From: Parelaphostrongylus tenuis
Lineage: Eukaryota; Nematoda; Chromadorea; Rhabditida; Metastrongylidae
Assembly: GCA_019055375.1 (NCBI GenBank)
Contig: JAHQIW010000948.1
Coordinates: 54,603-118,602, forward strand
Direction: 5' to 3'
Length of the DNA stretch: 64,000 nucleotides
In this document: piece by piece, positions 11,601 to 22,177 of the stretch
Layout of the letters: the number at the start of each line of letters is the position of its first letter
Numbering within the stretch: the stretch's first letter is position 1
The notes under the pieces: generated by a model
The model's database searches: none
The model's input: the letters and a program-made list of their open reading frames with translations, nothing else
What the model was told of the DNA's origin: nothing
Translations under genes and position numbers: made by a program

Positions 11601-14600
11601 AGGAGAGATTTCAAACGAGATTGTGCCCAAGGACTTCTTCAAAATCCTCTTGGATGAAACACAGCAAGTTTAGCAAGCAGAAAACGAAAACGATGTTCAC
11701 TTTACAGATTGTAACAAACGCGTTTCTGAGGTCATAGAAGACAATATCTCATCGACAATAACATGTCCATCGTCCTAGACACTGTCGATTACGAACATGT
11801 GTTCGATGGTGTCGAAACGAGTATTACCATCTCGTAATCTATCTACGAAGAGTAGATATATATTCCTGATGGCCGCCATTTTGACTGCACAACAGGACAA
11901 AGGTTCTATTATGGCGGTGATAGCAGCCCTCGTAAGATAGTGTACAACAGTGTGACAATATCTCGCCACAGCTGTTTTCTGCTGAATGAAATATCTGTTG
12001 ATATCAGTCGATAAAAATGAGGCAACACGCACTGGTAGAGACTTCTGTCAAAATTCTGCTTTGTTGACACTACTATCATCGTTCTAGGAAGGACCAGTAA
12101 GATATAATGTCCGAAGAGCTCGACAAAGTGATAGGGTGCAGGCAAACATTGCACTGTAGGGCTCCCTGATCACAAGGTTCACCTCATACGCGTGTCGAGA
12201 GCTCTTAGTGAACCTGAAGGATAATACGAAGGAAGAACCACGCTAAAGATGGCAAACAACATGGAGTGCGCAGAAATCTTCAAAGAATCACCAACCATGT
12301 AACAGACCAAAGATCGATACTTTTCCCTTATCTCCAACCTGTTTCAGTCTTTTTGAAAAAAAAAAACGCTTAGTTTTTTGCTAATTTCCAAAGTTTCAAT
12401 TATCATTCGATAGCTTGAGTCGAAAAGTTCATTGATGTTCTCGGCTTCTTGGAAGGACAATTTGATGCGTTATAGCAGCAAGAAATCATGCTTCACACTG
12501 GGCATTTTTTCGTTGGACAAGGTCTTTCAACTGAACTTTTAGTGATCATTCGATAGCTCGAATCTCAAGGACTCCAATGGCCTACTACGTTTTTTGAACG
12601 ACTTCTCAGTGCGCTGTAGCAGCCAAAAGATTATTGGGTTTCGCACTCGGTGCATATTCTTGCTTCGGTATCTGCATATGCATCGCAACATTGGCACCAG
12701 ACCGCGCTCTTGCAAAACACGTCTATTTCAAGACATAATTTAGACAACTGAGCAGGAACTTTTTCATTATTCTATAGGCTTACGGTTCTTCATTTTCATC
12801 TGAAATGCTAAACAAACTAGATAAAAGGCTTAAGCTTATACACAAAAAGCAGTATGGACATTTAAAGGAAACCTTAAAGTATCAAATTCATACGTTTTAA
12901 CTAGAATTTTTCAAAGCTGAGAAAACACCGAATTTAGCATCGAAAAGCGTGCGCCACATGTGAATCGCGCTGCTCAACTAACCAACAAGAAATGCGCGCC
13001 GAGTGCAAAACCCGATCTTCTTTAGACTTTTGTAGCGCAATAAAAAGTCTTTTTCGAAACGAGAGTATACCGTTGAACTCGCCGTGATTTGGGCTATCGA
13101 ATGGTTACTGAGGGTCTAGCTAAACAGCGTTGTCTTGCGGAGAATGCCCAAGTGCAAACATAACTTTATTCTTGCTGCTACAGCACAATTGAAATTCTCG
13201 TGATTTAGGCTACTGAATGACTACTAAAACTTTGAAAAAAAAAACGTAAACGAGTTTGTCGAGGAGCTTTAACAATGTGGGGACAAGGGACATGATTCCC
13301 AAATCCTGCCTTCACCCTACTGACCCAACAATCCTGCTGGCTCTCCTTAACGCAGTGAAGGCAGAGACTGGCTCTTCAATTTCCAAAAAACTTTGCATAC
13401 TATTCTAGAATGCTTAAATGACGTCTTCTGAGACGGTACACACTATCCAGCAGCAATCTTCAGTCGAGTTCTTTAGAGGTTTTTCCAGCTCGTAATCCAG
13501 GAGAACATTCATAGAAAGTGATGTATGAATAGGGCTGTCGTCTGACAAGAGGCGACTACACATGGACGAATGAATCACCAACATAGGCTCCCATGGTGTT
13601 GACGGCTGAACTCTTTTGCACACTGATGATGAACGAATGATGAACGACTGAGGAAGATTCTTTGATGGTAGAACGGCTTCTTCACCTTGAAAGTTGCAGA
13701 AAAAAGCTGTTCCTTCTAATCGACATCAAACGTGGAGTGTGCTGTATAAAGCTGAGATCCTCATAAAATCACCGCCTTCAAAAAACTCATTTATTTGTAT
13801 AAAATATCAACTGACCAGTAGCCGACGTAGTGGTTACACTTCCTTCGCCACTTTCAGGAGTAGTTGACGAGTTTATCTCTTGTGGTATCTTTCCTTTGTA
13901 AAACTTTCCCGACAGAGATTTCAAAGCCCAAACTTGCCCATTGTGGAACCTAGAAGATATTCAAAACAAATAAAGACTTTAAGTAGACTAGAACGAACGA
14001 GAAGAAGAAAAACACGTCCAAACCTTATCACTACTCAACAATGAGCGACCTCCCGCCTTAACGTGTGCTTCAATTTCTGGTATCAAATCAGGGTTTTCGC
14101 TGGCTTTTTCAAGGTTTTCCATGAAGCCTTTGATTGCTTTAAATGCTTGATCACGAACCTGCCAAAGGAAAAACAACACAAATATTCATTGAAGCGTATT
14201 CTAAAATACAGTGCAATTCAAAACTGCAGAGTATTATGCGGAACATTCGACCTTAGAGGGGAATTGAACCCCTTTCTTTTCATACCAGGGGCGCCTGCTT
14301 TCCAATTCGTATAGATTGTACCTATTCAAAAGTCAGCTGAACTAGAGTGAATGCCGATATGTCTTTGACAGGCAAAGCCCTTAATAGACTGGTTGGTGAC
14401 AGCTTCGACAGCTTATATCGAAAGAGCGGTAGCGAAACACTGGAATAGATGGCGCAATGGCAGCACGTGCCACGACTATGGGTGAAACGCGGGTTCACCT
14501 CCCGTCTGCTATTGAATGTTCTGCCCAATCGTCAACATTCTGAGAAGCTTATACATAAAGACCTAATCACCTGTTTCTCCGGATCACACGTTAAAGGTGA

Positions 14601-17600
14601 CAAAGCCGGGATCACTCGATTTGCCACCTCAAGTAGAGAATAAAACTGCTGTGTTGCGGACAGTGCCAATACAGCTGCCATTCGCGCAGGTGTAAAAGGA
14701 TCCTGGAAAATAACTTTGTCAAATAAAAAGCATATCAGATTATGAAGAAAATGTATAGGTCTTGAAGTCTATCAATTCCTCAGAAATGCGTCATGCTCTC
14801 GACTTCATCAGACATCGATAGAGCCAACTGACTGCATATCTAGCCTTCAGAATAACTCGTCTTGGCATACTGATGCATCAGTCAGTGTTGCTATCCTCCC
14901 ACACAAGTCTGGGTACCAGTTCACCGACCCCGGAGGGTTAGAGGGCTTGACAAGTCCTGAGCGAGGGGATCGAACCATCGATCATGTGGGTGTCGCAGAG
15001 CGCTTCTAACCACAGCACCAACGAGCCCTATCTATCTATATGCCTACATATATGTACATATGTACATAGTACACGGTACTGCTATACAGAACTGTCGAAA
15101 ACAATCGGAACCTTCATTCCTCTCGTGAACGCATTGAGCAGAACGATTTGTCGTTTCGATGGATCAAGATAGCTAGCAATTTCCCTATAGCAGATAGTTT
15201 GTGTTTGTTCGAATACCTCCATGTTCATCACCACCTTAAATGAAAAAAACATAGAAGCACTCATAACTGCTTTACAGAAGAAATTTGCTGTAACAGGACA
15301 GAACCTTGAAGCCTCGCCAAAAACTTCATCAATTCCACATTCAGATTATGAAAATTCAATTTCTCCGCCAGAGGAACCATTGCTTTAACAGTGCTTTCAC
15401 GAACTGCTGGTGAAGTGTCGAGAAATCCAGAGGCTAGATTCCTGAAGTACGACATCTACACGAGAAACTAGATCTTCAGTAAATGACTCAAAGGTACCCC
15501 GAAAACGCACCATATCCAGTAACTATTAGAATTGTAAAGGATTCAAAAAGAACAAACTCACGAAAATATCTTATCGTTGACAATTTGAGAAGACAAATGA
15601 GCAGCAAACTCATCAATACGTTCCAGTAATTTGACACGTGTTGTCCGATCAGGACTTCCAAAAAGCTAGAAACTTCACAAAACTATAACATATTCTTTTG
15701 TTTCGAGTGTTTTCTTAGGACCACTGCTCAATTTTCAATATGCCTGATAATCATTATTTGAGCCAGGCATGTCAAAGGTCTGGCAATGAGGGCTGACTTA
15801 TAGAGCCCGAGCAACATATTCGTATAACATATTCGCATAACATATTCGTAGCAAGCGTGACGAATAGAAGTTATCCTCAAAAGACGTGAACAATGATTTT
15901 ATTTATGCGCAAACCTTTGAATCTCGGGTGAGGGCTGAACGTCTTGACCATTTCGGGGTCGCGTGCTAACCACTGCATTACTGGACATCCTACTTTAGAA
16001 GGCATCGGTTCTAGGTTCAATGGCGATATGAGCTTACCCCACTAAGCCGTTGACGGTTGAATTGTTGATAGAATCAATCTCTTTAATCACAGAGAAAATG
16101 AAAGCGCAGTAGGAGCCCAGGTAGTGCAATAGTTAGCGTGAGTACCCGGAAAGGGCGACATGCGGATTTCACTCCCGCCTGAGGGCTAGAAGTTTCAAAT
16201 ATCACTCAACATTACTGTCTATATAGTCACATTAACATATCAACGCCCTAAAAAAGCAGTTAATTAAAGAATTCTTACCAATTACACTATCCTAATATTT
16301 TTAATGTGTATACTTATATCATCATACCACTGCTAAGAAGGCTGTTAACCCTTTCGGGACCGTGGACCCACCTCCTCTCTGTCGCTCAGCCCCAGCGTAG
16401 CAACGCTGGACGGTCTGTTCCACCTCTGCATCTCAAACCTCGGCTTGGGAACTCACTGAATGCATTAGTGTGTTTTTCAACTTTATTATTTCATTGTATT
16501 ATTGTTGCTGATTTCATACTCATAACAAAATAACATATATACATATAACATGACAGGAAAATAATAACGATTGAAATACTTCAGCAGCATTCAATGTTTT
16601 CCTGTGCTGGGGATAGAGATGTAGAGGAGGTGGAGCAGATCGTTCAGCATTGCTACACTGGTGAACAGAGATGCAGAGGAAGTAGGTCCTTGGCCCCGAA
16701 ACGGTTAAATGAATAATTTTAGTCAATAAGAAAAAAATACCTTGACCAAGCATGGAACTACTCTTTTCTGATATTCTGCCTCATCCAATAACTTTCCAAG
16801 CCTAAATAGTGGTATGAGTATGTTTGGGCCAGCATCACCATATTCGTACGTCTGTAATTATTAGATTACGAGAATAACAACGGCATATTTGTAAGAAAAA
16901 AAGCGAAAGAAGCAAACCTTCACCTCTATTACTTTGGGTAAAATTTTATATTTAGCAATATCACTCGGAAATAAGTCTAGATTTTCCCGCAAATGTGTAA
17001 AGAAGGGCTGCTTCTCACTGGATTCTTTCAAGTGAAATTCCTCGAGAAATAGCAACGTGTCGACAAATTTGTTCTTGAAAAAACCACCCGTTAATCTGCA
17101 ATCTAAAGAAAGTAATAATTATGAATGAAAACACTGAGAAGCAACAATGGATCTCAAGAATAAAACAATAAAGTGGGAACAAAATTGTAAACATTATTGT
17201 AAGGACCATGGGCGAGAGTCGATCCACGTCTCATCCTTTCCCGATGCAAGAAGGATGACTTGCGGGTTCAACTTCCGCCCGTGTCAATTCTTGAAAAGGC
17301 GTTCAAATGAAGAATTTCGGTCTATCACTCCAAAAAAGATCCCTATTTAATGAGAAAACAATGAGCCACAAAACGAAACCTCGGATAAGCTCAGCAGAAG
17401 ATGTGCGAGCAGCAGCCGGTGTTGCCATTCTCCTATATAAATCGTGAAGCTTCTTAGGTAATTTCCCAGGAGCATCCGGTTTTGTTACTCTGTCTTGGAA
17501 ACCATTGAAGATTTCCCACAGCAGTATGGCAAGCTGGTTCAGGTCCGACTGAGGTGATCTAAAACATCGCTAATGATCTTCTAAATATATTCCGATGATT

Positions 17601-20600
17601 CCAGAAACAAAACATCTTGAGTGGCCCGGGTAGGGCAGTGGTCAGTGATACAGTGTACGAGGAAGCAAAAAGATTAGCAAGGCGTTGGCTCAATTCCCTC
17701 TCCTTTCATTCCCTTGCAATGAATTCGCGAAAGCCTCAGCTCGGCTACCTCCACGATAGCGAGAAGTATCGTCTCGACCAGCATTCTCTGTCATCCATAG
17801 AGAAGACTGAATTTTCATCCAGCAGTTCAAGTAGCACGTGAAATACGAATTTTTGAAGATCCACACAGAGGATGATTGTCGAGAATCGAATCAAATGCGT
17901 GCTGGGACTTTGATAGCGAACAGAGACAACGGGCCGTGCAAGATATTGTATTTTAACACAGTGGGGACCGCTGGTCCACGACGCTAGCCCTCAGCGGAGA
18001 GCGGCCCACAGTGGCTAGTGCTTCGTGATTCTTCCATCGGTAAAGAGACTTCTGGTTCGATCTCCCCACACGACGCTTCACTGTAGTTCTTTTTGGTGTT
18101 ACTTTCAATTACCTCGTTGTTTAACATTTCACTGCTTTATGTTACGACACGAATTATGGGGTAACGACGCGTATCCAACTTTTTTTCCCGATTTCTTTCT
18201 GCCATGCTCAACTTTGTATGATTTGCCCTATGTGGCGATGAATAAGCAATTAGAAATTGATTGCTAGTGTTGCGGTATTACTATGTGAGACATGGTATCA
18301 GTGATTTGAACACAAAAAAGGATAAAGCTCTCTGCGTTGATCAATCCCTGAGGGATGCGCCATGCATTCGACTTCAATCTTTAACTTCGTTTGAGGTGAC
18401 TGAATGCATATCTGACCTCTACGATGACTCGCGGTGGCCTCCCGCTGAACCGAGAGAGTGCTGCTTATCCTCCGAGACAAGTCTGAGACCTGTCTGGTAC
18501 CGATTTACCGACCCCGGAGGGATGGATGGCTTAGTGAGCTATGAGCGCGAGATCCAACCACTGACCTCGTGTGCGACGCAGAGCACCTCTAACCATTGCG
18601 CCACATGCGCTCCTTTTGCTCCACAGCCTTTTGGCTAAGATTTAAACATATTGTACTAAAAACAAAAAGATAACACTTAAAAAATTACAGTAAAGCGCCG
18701 TGTTCGGCAGCAGCCTTCTTCCCGATGGACGGCAGAACGAGGCACTCGTCATCGCAAGCTGATCGTCTTCGAGCCGCTACGTGTGCGACGGAGCGCGTCT
18801 AGCGTCGTGGGGCAACGGTCCCCAATGTGTTAGAAACCTTAGACACTTTACTGACCCGTCCTCGCAATGTTTTCTTTTTATTTCACTGAGCGGATCTTAG
18901 TACTTCAAGTATTCAGTTCATTTTTTCGTCTTCTTCTTGAACGTCGTAGAATACTGGTTGACCGAGTCTCCTTACAATCTCGAGGGATAGCCTGGCTGTG
19001 ACGTTCTATAAGACGTCGTTGTTGACTGCCGGAGAGAGCTGGAGGGTGGAGCTCGGCTCCACGCGTGCCGCGACGAGCATCACAACCATTCGGTCCGGCT
19101 CCTCGTGTTGCATATAAGGGTGATATGAGACATCAACGGTGAAAATCGTGATAGTTCGGCTATCTCAACATTATGTTCAGTACTGAACAAGCTACAAAAT
19201 TTTCGGGTGGAATTGAATGATTTTATTCCATATCTTTCGTTTCGAATGTTTTCTTAAGACCAGTGCTCAAACTTCAATATGCCTGGTAATCATTATTTGA
19301 GCCACGCATGTCAGTGATCTGTCAAAGGAGGGATGACTCATAGAGCCCGATACACGTGTTTCGATCTTGCGATCTCGTCAGTCGGGCAATTACCCTTTCT
19401 TGTCTTTTGCTAATCTCTGTGGGTGCTCCAGTCCCCACACTAAGAGTTAGCGACGACGAACGTTTTACACTCTATGTCCAGTGAAATTCTCACCGAACAC
19501 AGAGTGTTGTACACTCGATTGCTCTTGGCTGTTATATTCAATAAATCATAACTTTCGTCTCGAGTGTTTTCTTAGGACCACAGCTCAAATTTCAATATGC
19601 CTTGTAATCATATTTGAGCCACGCATGTCAGTGGTCTGACAAACAGGGCTGACTTGTAGAGTTTTTTACTGGACATAGAGTGTAAAAGGTTCGTCGTCGC
19701 TAACTCTTAGTGTGGGGACTGGAGCACCCACAGAGATTAGCAGAAGACGAGAAAGGTTTCTGCCCGACTGACGAGATCGCAAGTTCGAAACACGTGTATC
19801 GGCCTCTATAAGTCAGCTCTCTCTTTGATAGACCACTGACATGCGTGGCTCAAATAATGATTATCAGGCATTATTTCATATTCAATAGGCGTAGTTTGGT
19901 GGTACGCTTCGAAAAAAAGTGTTGAAAAGTAAATTAAAAAATAGGCGGAGAGAACAAACCTAAAGTTAGTGACATGGTCAAAACCAGCGAGTTTCCAATC
20001 ACCACCTGCTGTCACGTACACTGATCGTCGAACATTCTCATGACTAATATTCGCCTCGTGCAGGAATTTGAGGGCGTTCTGAAAGGAAAATCTGTCAAAA
20101 GAGCGCTGCACTACGACGATTCTCAGGGGCACAGTACCATACAAAGTGATTAAAAGCTACTAATTGTCAAAAGGCCAGCTAGCCAACACACTAAGATCTA
20201 CCGAAGTCGGAGCACTCAGTAGGAAAAAGCACATGAGAAAGATCATGAGGAAAAAGGAATAAACATCTCACCATCACTCTGAACAGTCCCCACGAGACAA
20301 CAAAACTCCTTCTGCGAACTGCTCTAACGACATATTCTCAAGATAAACTGCCAACGGCTTACATTTTTCCGTTACCAAGTAAAATGCGGAATCAATCTGG
20401 AAGTAAACCGGTTACTTCTGAAAGGTAGAAGTAAAAAAGACTGGAGGATATCTGTAAAAAACACCTCTATACTGTCCTGATACGTGAGGATATCAGGATG
20501 TCTCATCGTTCGCAACTTTTGCGCTTGTAGTTTGAGCGAAGAGGCATTCACAGAGGACCAAAATATTGTCGCCAACTCTTCAGGCTCGCTCTGTAAGCAC

Positions 20601-21368
20601 GTCATCCTTGGACTGAACAGAGTGAAAGAATATATCTACATCAAAAAGTACTGAAGTACGCAAAAATTCGACCCCCGGTGGGAGTTGAACCGCTTTTCAC
20701 TCATATTGGAGCGCGTGTTACCACTACGCCACCGAGGCCACCACTGCCGTCACTCCTTCTACGATATGAACCATCGAATTTGTTAGCAAATAACCTTAGA
20801 CGGTAAAAGATTTGAAGAAAAGGATGAAGTTCTGGGTGCTCATCAACCCTTAAAAGTTGCGTAATGCATTCGTCCCAGTTTCGTAGCATCGTTAGAGGCG
20901 ATCGAATGCACGTTCGGTCCCTGACCCTATTGCTCGACGCAGCACGCTGGGGGTCAGACGCGATCGTTACACGCAGTACGCTGGGGGTTAAAGACACAAA
21001 GGGTGGGGTCCACGGTCTGAAAATGGTTAACAATGACTCACAGTGACCTACCAGCCCATCAAATCGGTTCTCCTATCCTCTAAGTATTTGTACTAAGGTA
21101 CCACTTCGGCGACCCCGTATGGATCGGAATCTTGGCGAGGGCGCGCGGTCGAACCATCGCTCTCGTGAGTGTCGTACGACACCTCTAGCCACTGCGCCAT
21201 AAGCGCTCGAAATAGGGGAGAAAAGTTTGAATTGCACGTTACCGTACCTTCTTGAAAGTGTCGGCCAAAACTGATTCCATCGATCGTAGCCGAAGGGCTT
21301 TGAGGTAGATCAAAGGCGAACTGTGATTTTGGATCACGAGAGAAGAACGAGGATAGTACAGCAGCCAT
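8640..21368 (-). CDS. scyl-1: SCYL1-like pseudokinase / HEAT-repeat protein (two frame breaks)
   Basis: Seventeen exons: 21368-21243, 20590-20465, 20396-20272, 20078-19960, 19191-19138 (tentative), 17558-17380, 17102-16924, 16851-16741, 15665-15562, 15441-15305, 15234-15112, 14702-14571, 14158-14016, 13949-13816, 9948-9871, 9743-9649, 8777-8640; about 700 residues. Order follows SCYL1: N-terminal pseudokinase (RTMRHPDIL, then ISHENV where HRD would be and WKLAGFD where DFG would be; LLWEIFNG near its end), the [13 protein letters not shown] linker, HEAT repeats ([40 protein letters not shown]), then an acidic Trp-rich segment ([17 protein letters not shown]) and a Lys-rich tail. SCYL1 proteins act in COPI-dependent Golgi-ER traffic and lack kinase activity. 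Exon 3 (about 20300) and exon 11 (about 15200) each carry a frame-breaking indel, so the copy is either decaying or hit by assembly errors. The exon 13/14 junction and exon 5 are the least certain. Confidence 0.8.
8842..8945 (-). repeat. tRNA-derived SINE head, family B
   Basis: Read on the minus strand, a box-A-like GGTAGCAGAGCGGTGAC is followed about 50 bases later by a GGGCTTAGATCCCG box-B-like block. It sits in the last intron of the SCYL1-like gene. Confidence 0.4.
9058..9180 (+). repeat. tRNA-derived SINE, family B
   Basis: GTAGTGCAGCAGTGGTAAC (box A) and GCGGGTTCAACTTCC (box B) are followed by the family tail TATATATCACTCAGAATCAC. It lies in the last intron of the SCYL1-like gene. Confidence 0.55.
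9284..9583 (-). repeat. tRNA-derived SINE, family A (near full length)
   Basis: The best-preserved type of the 300-bp family. On the minus strand the head is TGTGGCGCAGTGGTTGG (box A) with AATGGTTCGATCTCGC (box B), then CACCAAGCCATCCATCC, the body GGAGGATAAGCAGCACTGAC, and the end ATCAACGCCGAGAGCTTTAT. Nearly the same sequence appears at 18.32-18.61 kb. Confidence 0.8.
10256..10515 (-). repeat. tRNA-derived SINE, family A (diverged)
   Basis: Shares the family end (TCAATCCCTGAGAGATACGCC on the plus strand) and middle (ATGACTCGCCGTGAGC), with a worn tRNA-like head. Inside SCYL1-like intron 14. Confidence 0.6.
10580..10864 (+). other. Unassigned 94-codon open frame
   Basis: An ATG-started open frame inside the 3.9-kb intron 14 of the SCYL1-like gene, on the opposite strand. 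It encodes a mixed-composition product starting [12 protein letters not shown] with two Cys pairs (ECC, YCC) near the end. No acceptor or donor clearly frames it and I recognise no family. It may be a mobile-element relic or chance. Confidence 0.15.
11100..11295 (-). repeat. tRNA-derived SINE, family C
   Basis: Inverted copy of the 1.45-kb element. The plus strand reads CAAGAATACTGTTTCAGCG, then GCTGTGGCGTTCCATAAGG, then the worn head. Confidence 0.5.
11511..11655 (+). repeat. Two-copy direct repeat, 72-bp period
   Basis: GCACAACTGGTTGA recurs 72 bases apart (11513 and 11585), each followed by CAAACGAGATTGTGCCCAAG. Seventy-two is a multiple of three, so the frame stays open, but I see no reason to call it a gene. 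Confidence 0.6.
14440..14525 (+). repeat. tRNA-derived SINE head, family B
   Basis: GATGGCGCAATGGCAGCAC resembles box A and CGCGGGTTCACCTCCCG resembles box B. Intronic, opposite to the SCYL1-like gene. Worn positions in the stems argue against a working tRNA. Confidence 0.5.
14752..15030 (-). repeat. tRNA-derived SINE, family A
   Basis: Plus strand shows TCCTCAGAAATGCGTCATGC, ACAAGTCTGGGTACCAGTTC and GGGGATCGAACCATCGATC in the family order. Between exons 11 and 12 of the SCYL1-like gene. Confidence 0.7.
15905..16225. repeat. Pair of family B SINE heads in opposite orientations
   Basis: A minus-strand head at 15905-15990 and a plus-strand head at 16108-16225 (AGGTAGTGCAATAGTTAGCG, then the tail ATATCACTCAACATTACTG). 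The arrangement repeats that at 8.1-8.4 kb, suggesting the pair spread as one unit. Confidence 0.5.
16345..16708. mobile_element. TTAA-flanked miniature element, piggyBac-like ends
   Basis: Flanked by TTAA on both sides (16345-16348 and 16705-16708). The left end reads CCCTTTCGGGACCGTGGACC; the right end is its worn reverse complement (GGTCCTTGGCCCCGAAACGG). No coding capacity. TTAA target duplication plus ends starting CCC is the signature of piggyBac-type MITEs. Inside SCYL1-like intron 8. Confidence 0.7.
17208..17290 (+). repeat. tRNA-derived SINE head, family B (worn)
   Basis: Contains CTTGCGGGTTCAACTTCCG (box B-like) after a degenerate box A. Intronic in the SCYL1-like gene, opposite strand. 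Confidence 0.35.
17618..17945 (+). repeat. tRNA-derived SINE, family E
   Basis: The head CCCGGGTAGGGCAGTGGTCAG is followed by a body with CTCAGCTCGGCTACC, GTCTCGACCAG and GTGCTGGGACTTTGAT. Diverged copies of the same order lie at 54.03-54.33 kb and 59.04-59.33 kb. Confidence 0.55.
18317..18612 (-). repeat. tRNA-derived SINE, family A (near full length)
   Basis: Almost the same as the 9.28-kb copy, with the head at the high-coordinate end (GCGCATGTGGCGCAATGG on the minus strand). Inside SCYL1-like intron 5. Confidence 0.8.
18930..19115 (-). repeat. tRNA-derived SINE, family C
   Basis: Plus strand reads TAGAATACTGGTTGACCGAG, then GGGATAGCCTGGCTGTGACG, an inverted copy of the 1.45-kb element. 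It ends next to the tentative SCYL1-like exon 5. Confidence 0.55.
19228..19885. mobile_element. Large foldback element (inverted repeat)
   Basis: The left arm (about 19230-19480) and right arm (about 19665-19880) are reverse complements over most of their length: GAGCCACGCATGTCAGTG pairs with CACTGACATGCGTGGCTC, and CCCCACACTAAGAGTTAGCG with CGCTAACTCTTAGTGTGGGG. A shorter relative with about 30-bp ends lies at 56.15-56.48 kb and a worn one at 36.63-36.97 kb. No coding capacity. Inside SCYL1-like intron 4. Confidence 0.7.
20668..20745 (-). repeat. tRNA-derived SINE head, family B
   Basis: Minus strand shows TGGCCTCGGTGGCGTAGTGG (box A) and AGCGGTTCAACTCCCACC (box B). Lies in SCYL1-like intron 1. 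Confidence 0.5.
20822..21209 (-). repeat. tRNA-derived SINE, family A, split by a nested insertion
   Basis: The SINE tail (20822-20911) and the middle plus head (21037-21209) are in family order but are separated by about 125 bases of unrelated sequence ending GGTCTGAAAATGGTTAAC, which resembles one end of the TTAA-type miniature elements. Confidence 0.6.
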
Positions 21369-21380
21369 CACATGAAAATC

Positions 21381-21387
21381 CTGCAGC
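21381..21387 (-). promoter_or_regulatory. Likely spliced-leader acceptor of the SCYL1-like gene
   Basis: On the minus strand GCTGCAG precedes the start codon (21368) by 12 bases, after a long T-run (about 21400-21412). No upstream coding exon was found. Confidence 0.45.
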
Positions 21388-21689
21388 AATTCCTTCCGGT
21401 AACAAAAAAAAAAACAAAAAATGGAGAGAAAAAAATCTAGAAAAAGAGATGAACAGCATCACTGACGTTAAAGTAACGATTTGAGAAGCTACTGAAAGAA
21501 TAGAAGGTTCAAAGAGGACAAAAATTGGCCACCACAAATCGCAGGATAAAGAATAGAAAGCGAAGCTCTGATCGTTCGCCGAGCGATCTGCTACGCATTG
21601 GAATCCATTCGTAGAAACGTACTGACGACCGTATGCATATAGGCTTAGACACAATAACTTGCTATGGCTGATTGGAGTACCAAATCTGC

Positions 21690-21845
21690 TCACCCGATCA
21701 ACTCAGACGAAAACTCTCACACAAGTTTACCAACCCCGAAGGAATGGCCTGGGTATGGCAAGGACGCGAAGGCGTGGAACTGAACCAACGACCCAGCGTC
21801 TTCTGCAGCACAACACCTCCAACCATTGCGCTACACGTCAGTGCC
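21690..21845 (-). repeat. tRNA-derived SINE, family A (5' part only)
   Basis: Keeps the head half (plus strand TTTACCAACCCCGAAGGAATGG, then GGAACTGAACCAACGACCC); the 3' body is missing. Confidence 0.55.
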
Positions 21846-22177
21846 AGATTCATTCAGATACGCTATGAATGAAAGGAGAAACAAATTGAAATTGCGATTA
21901 GAGTGCAGATTCACACCAGAGTTTACCCATGTGGGGGCCTCATGAGTGACTTGGACAAAGAGAAAATAGTATCAGTACCTTTCAAACGACTAACTTGGAA
22001 CCTCGCTTAAAAACTCAATATAATGTGAGAGAATATTCTGAGCCTTTCAGGGATATAATAAGCCATTTCTGGTTTGAGAGGTACGCTTCGGCTTTCTCGC
22101 AGGCTTCATAAACAGCACAGGCCGTTCGCTTCATCCGTACAACTGATGGTAGCGGCGCCGAAGAAGTATCATTCTGC

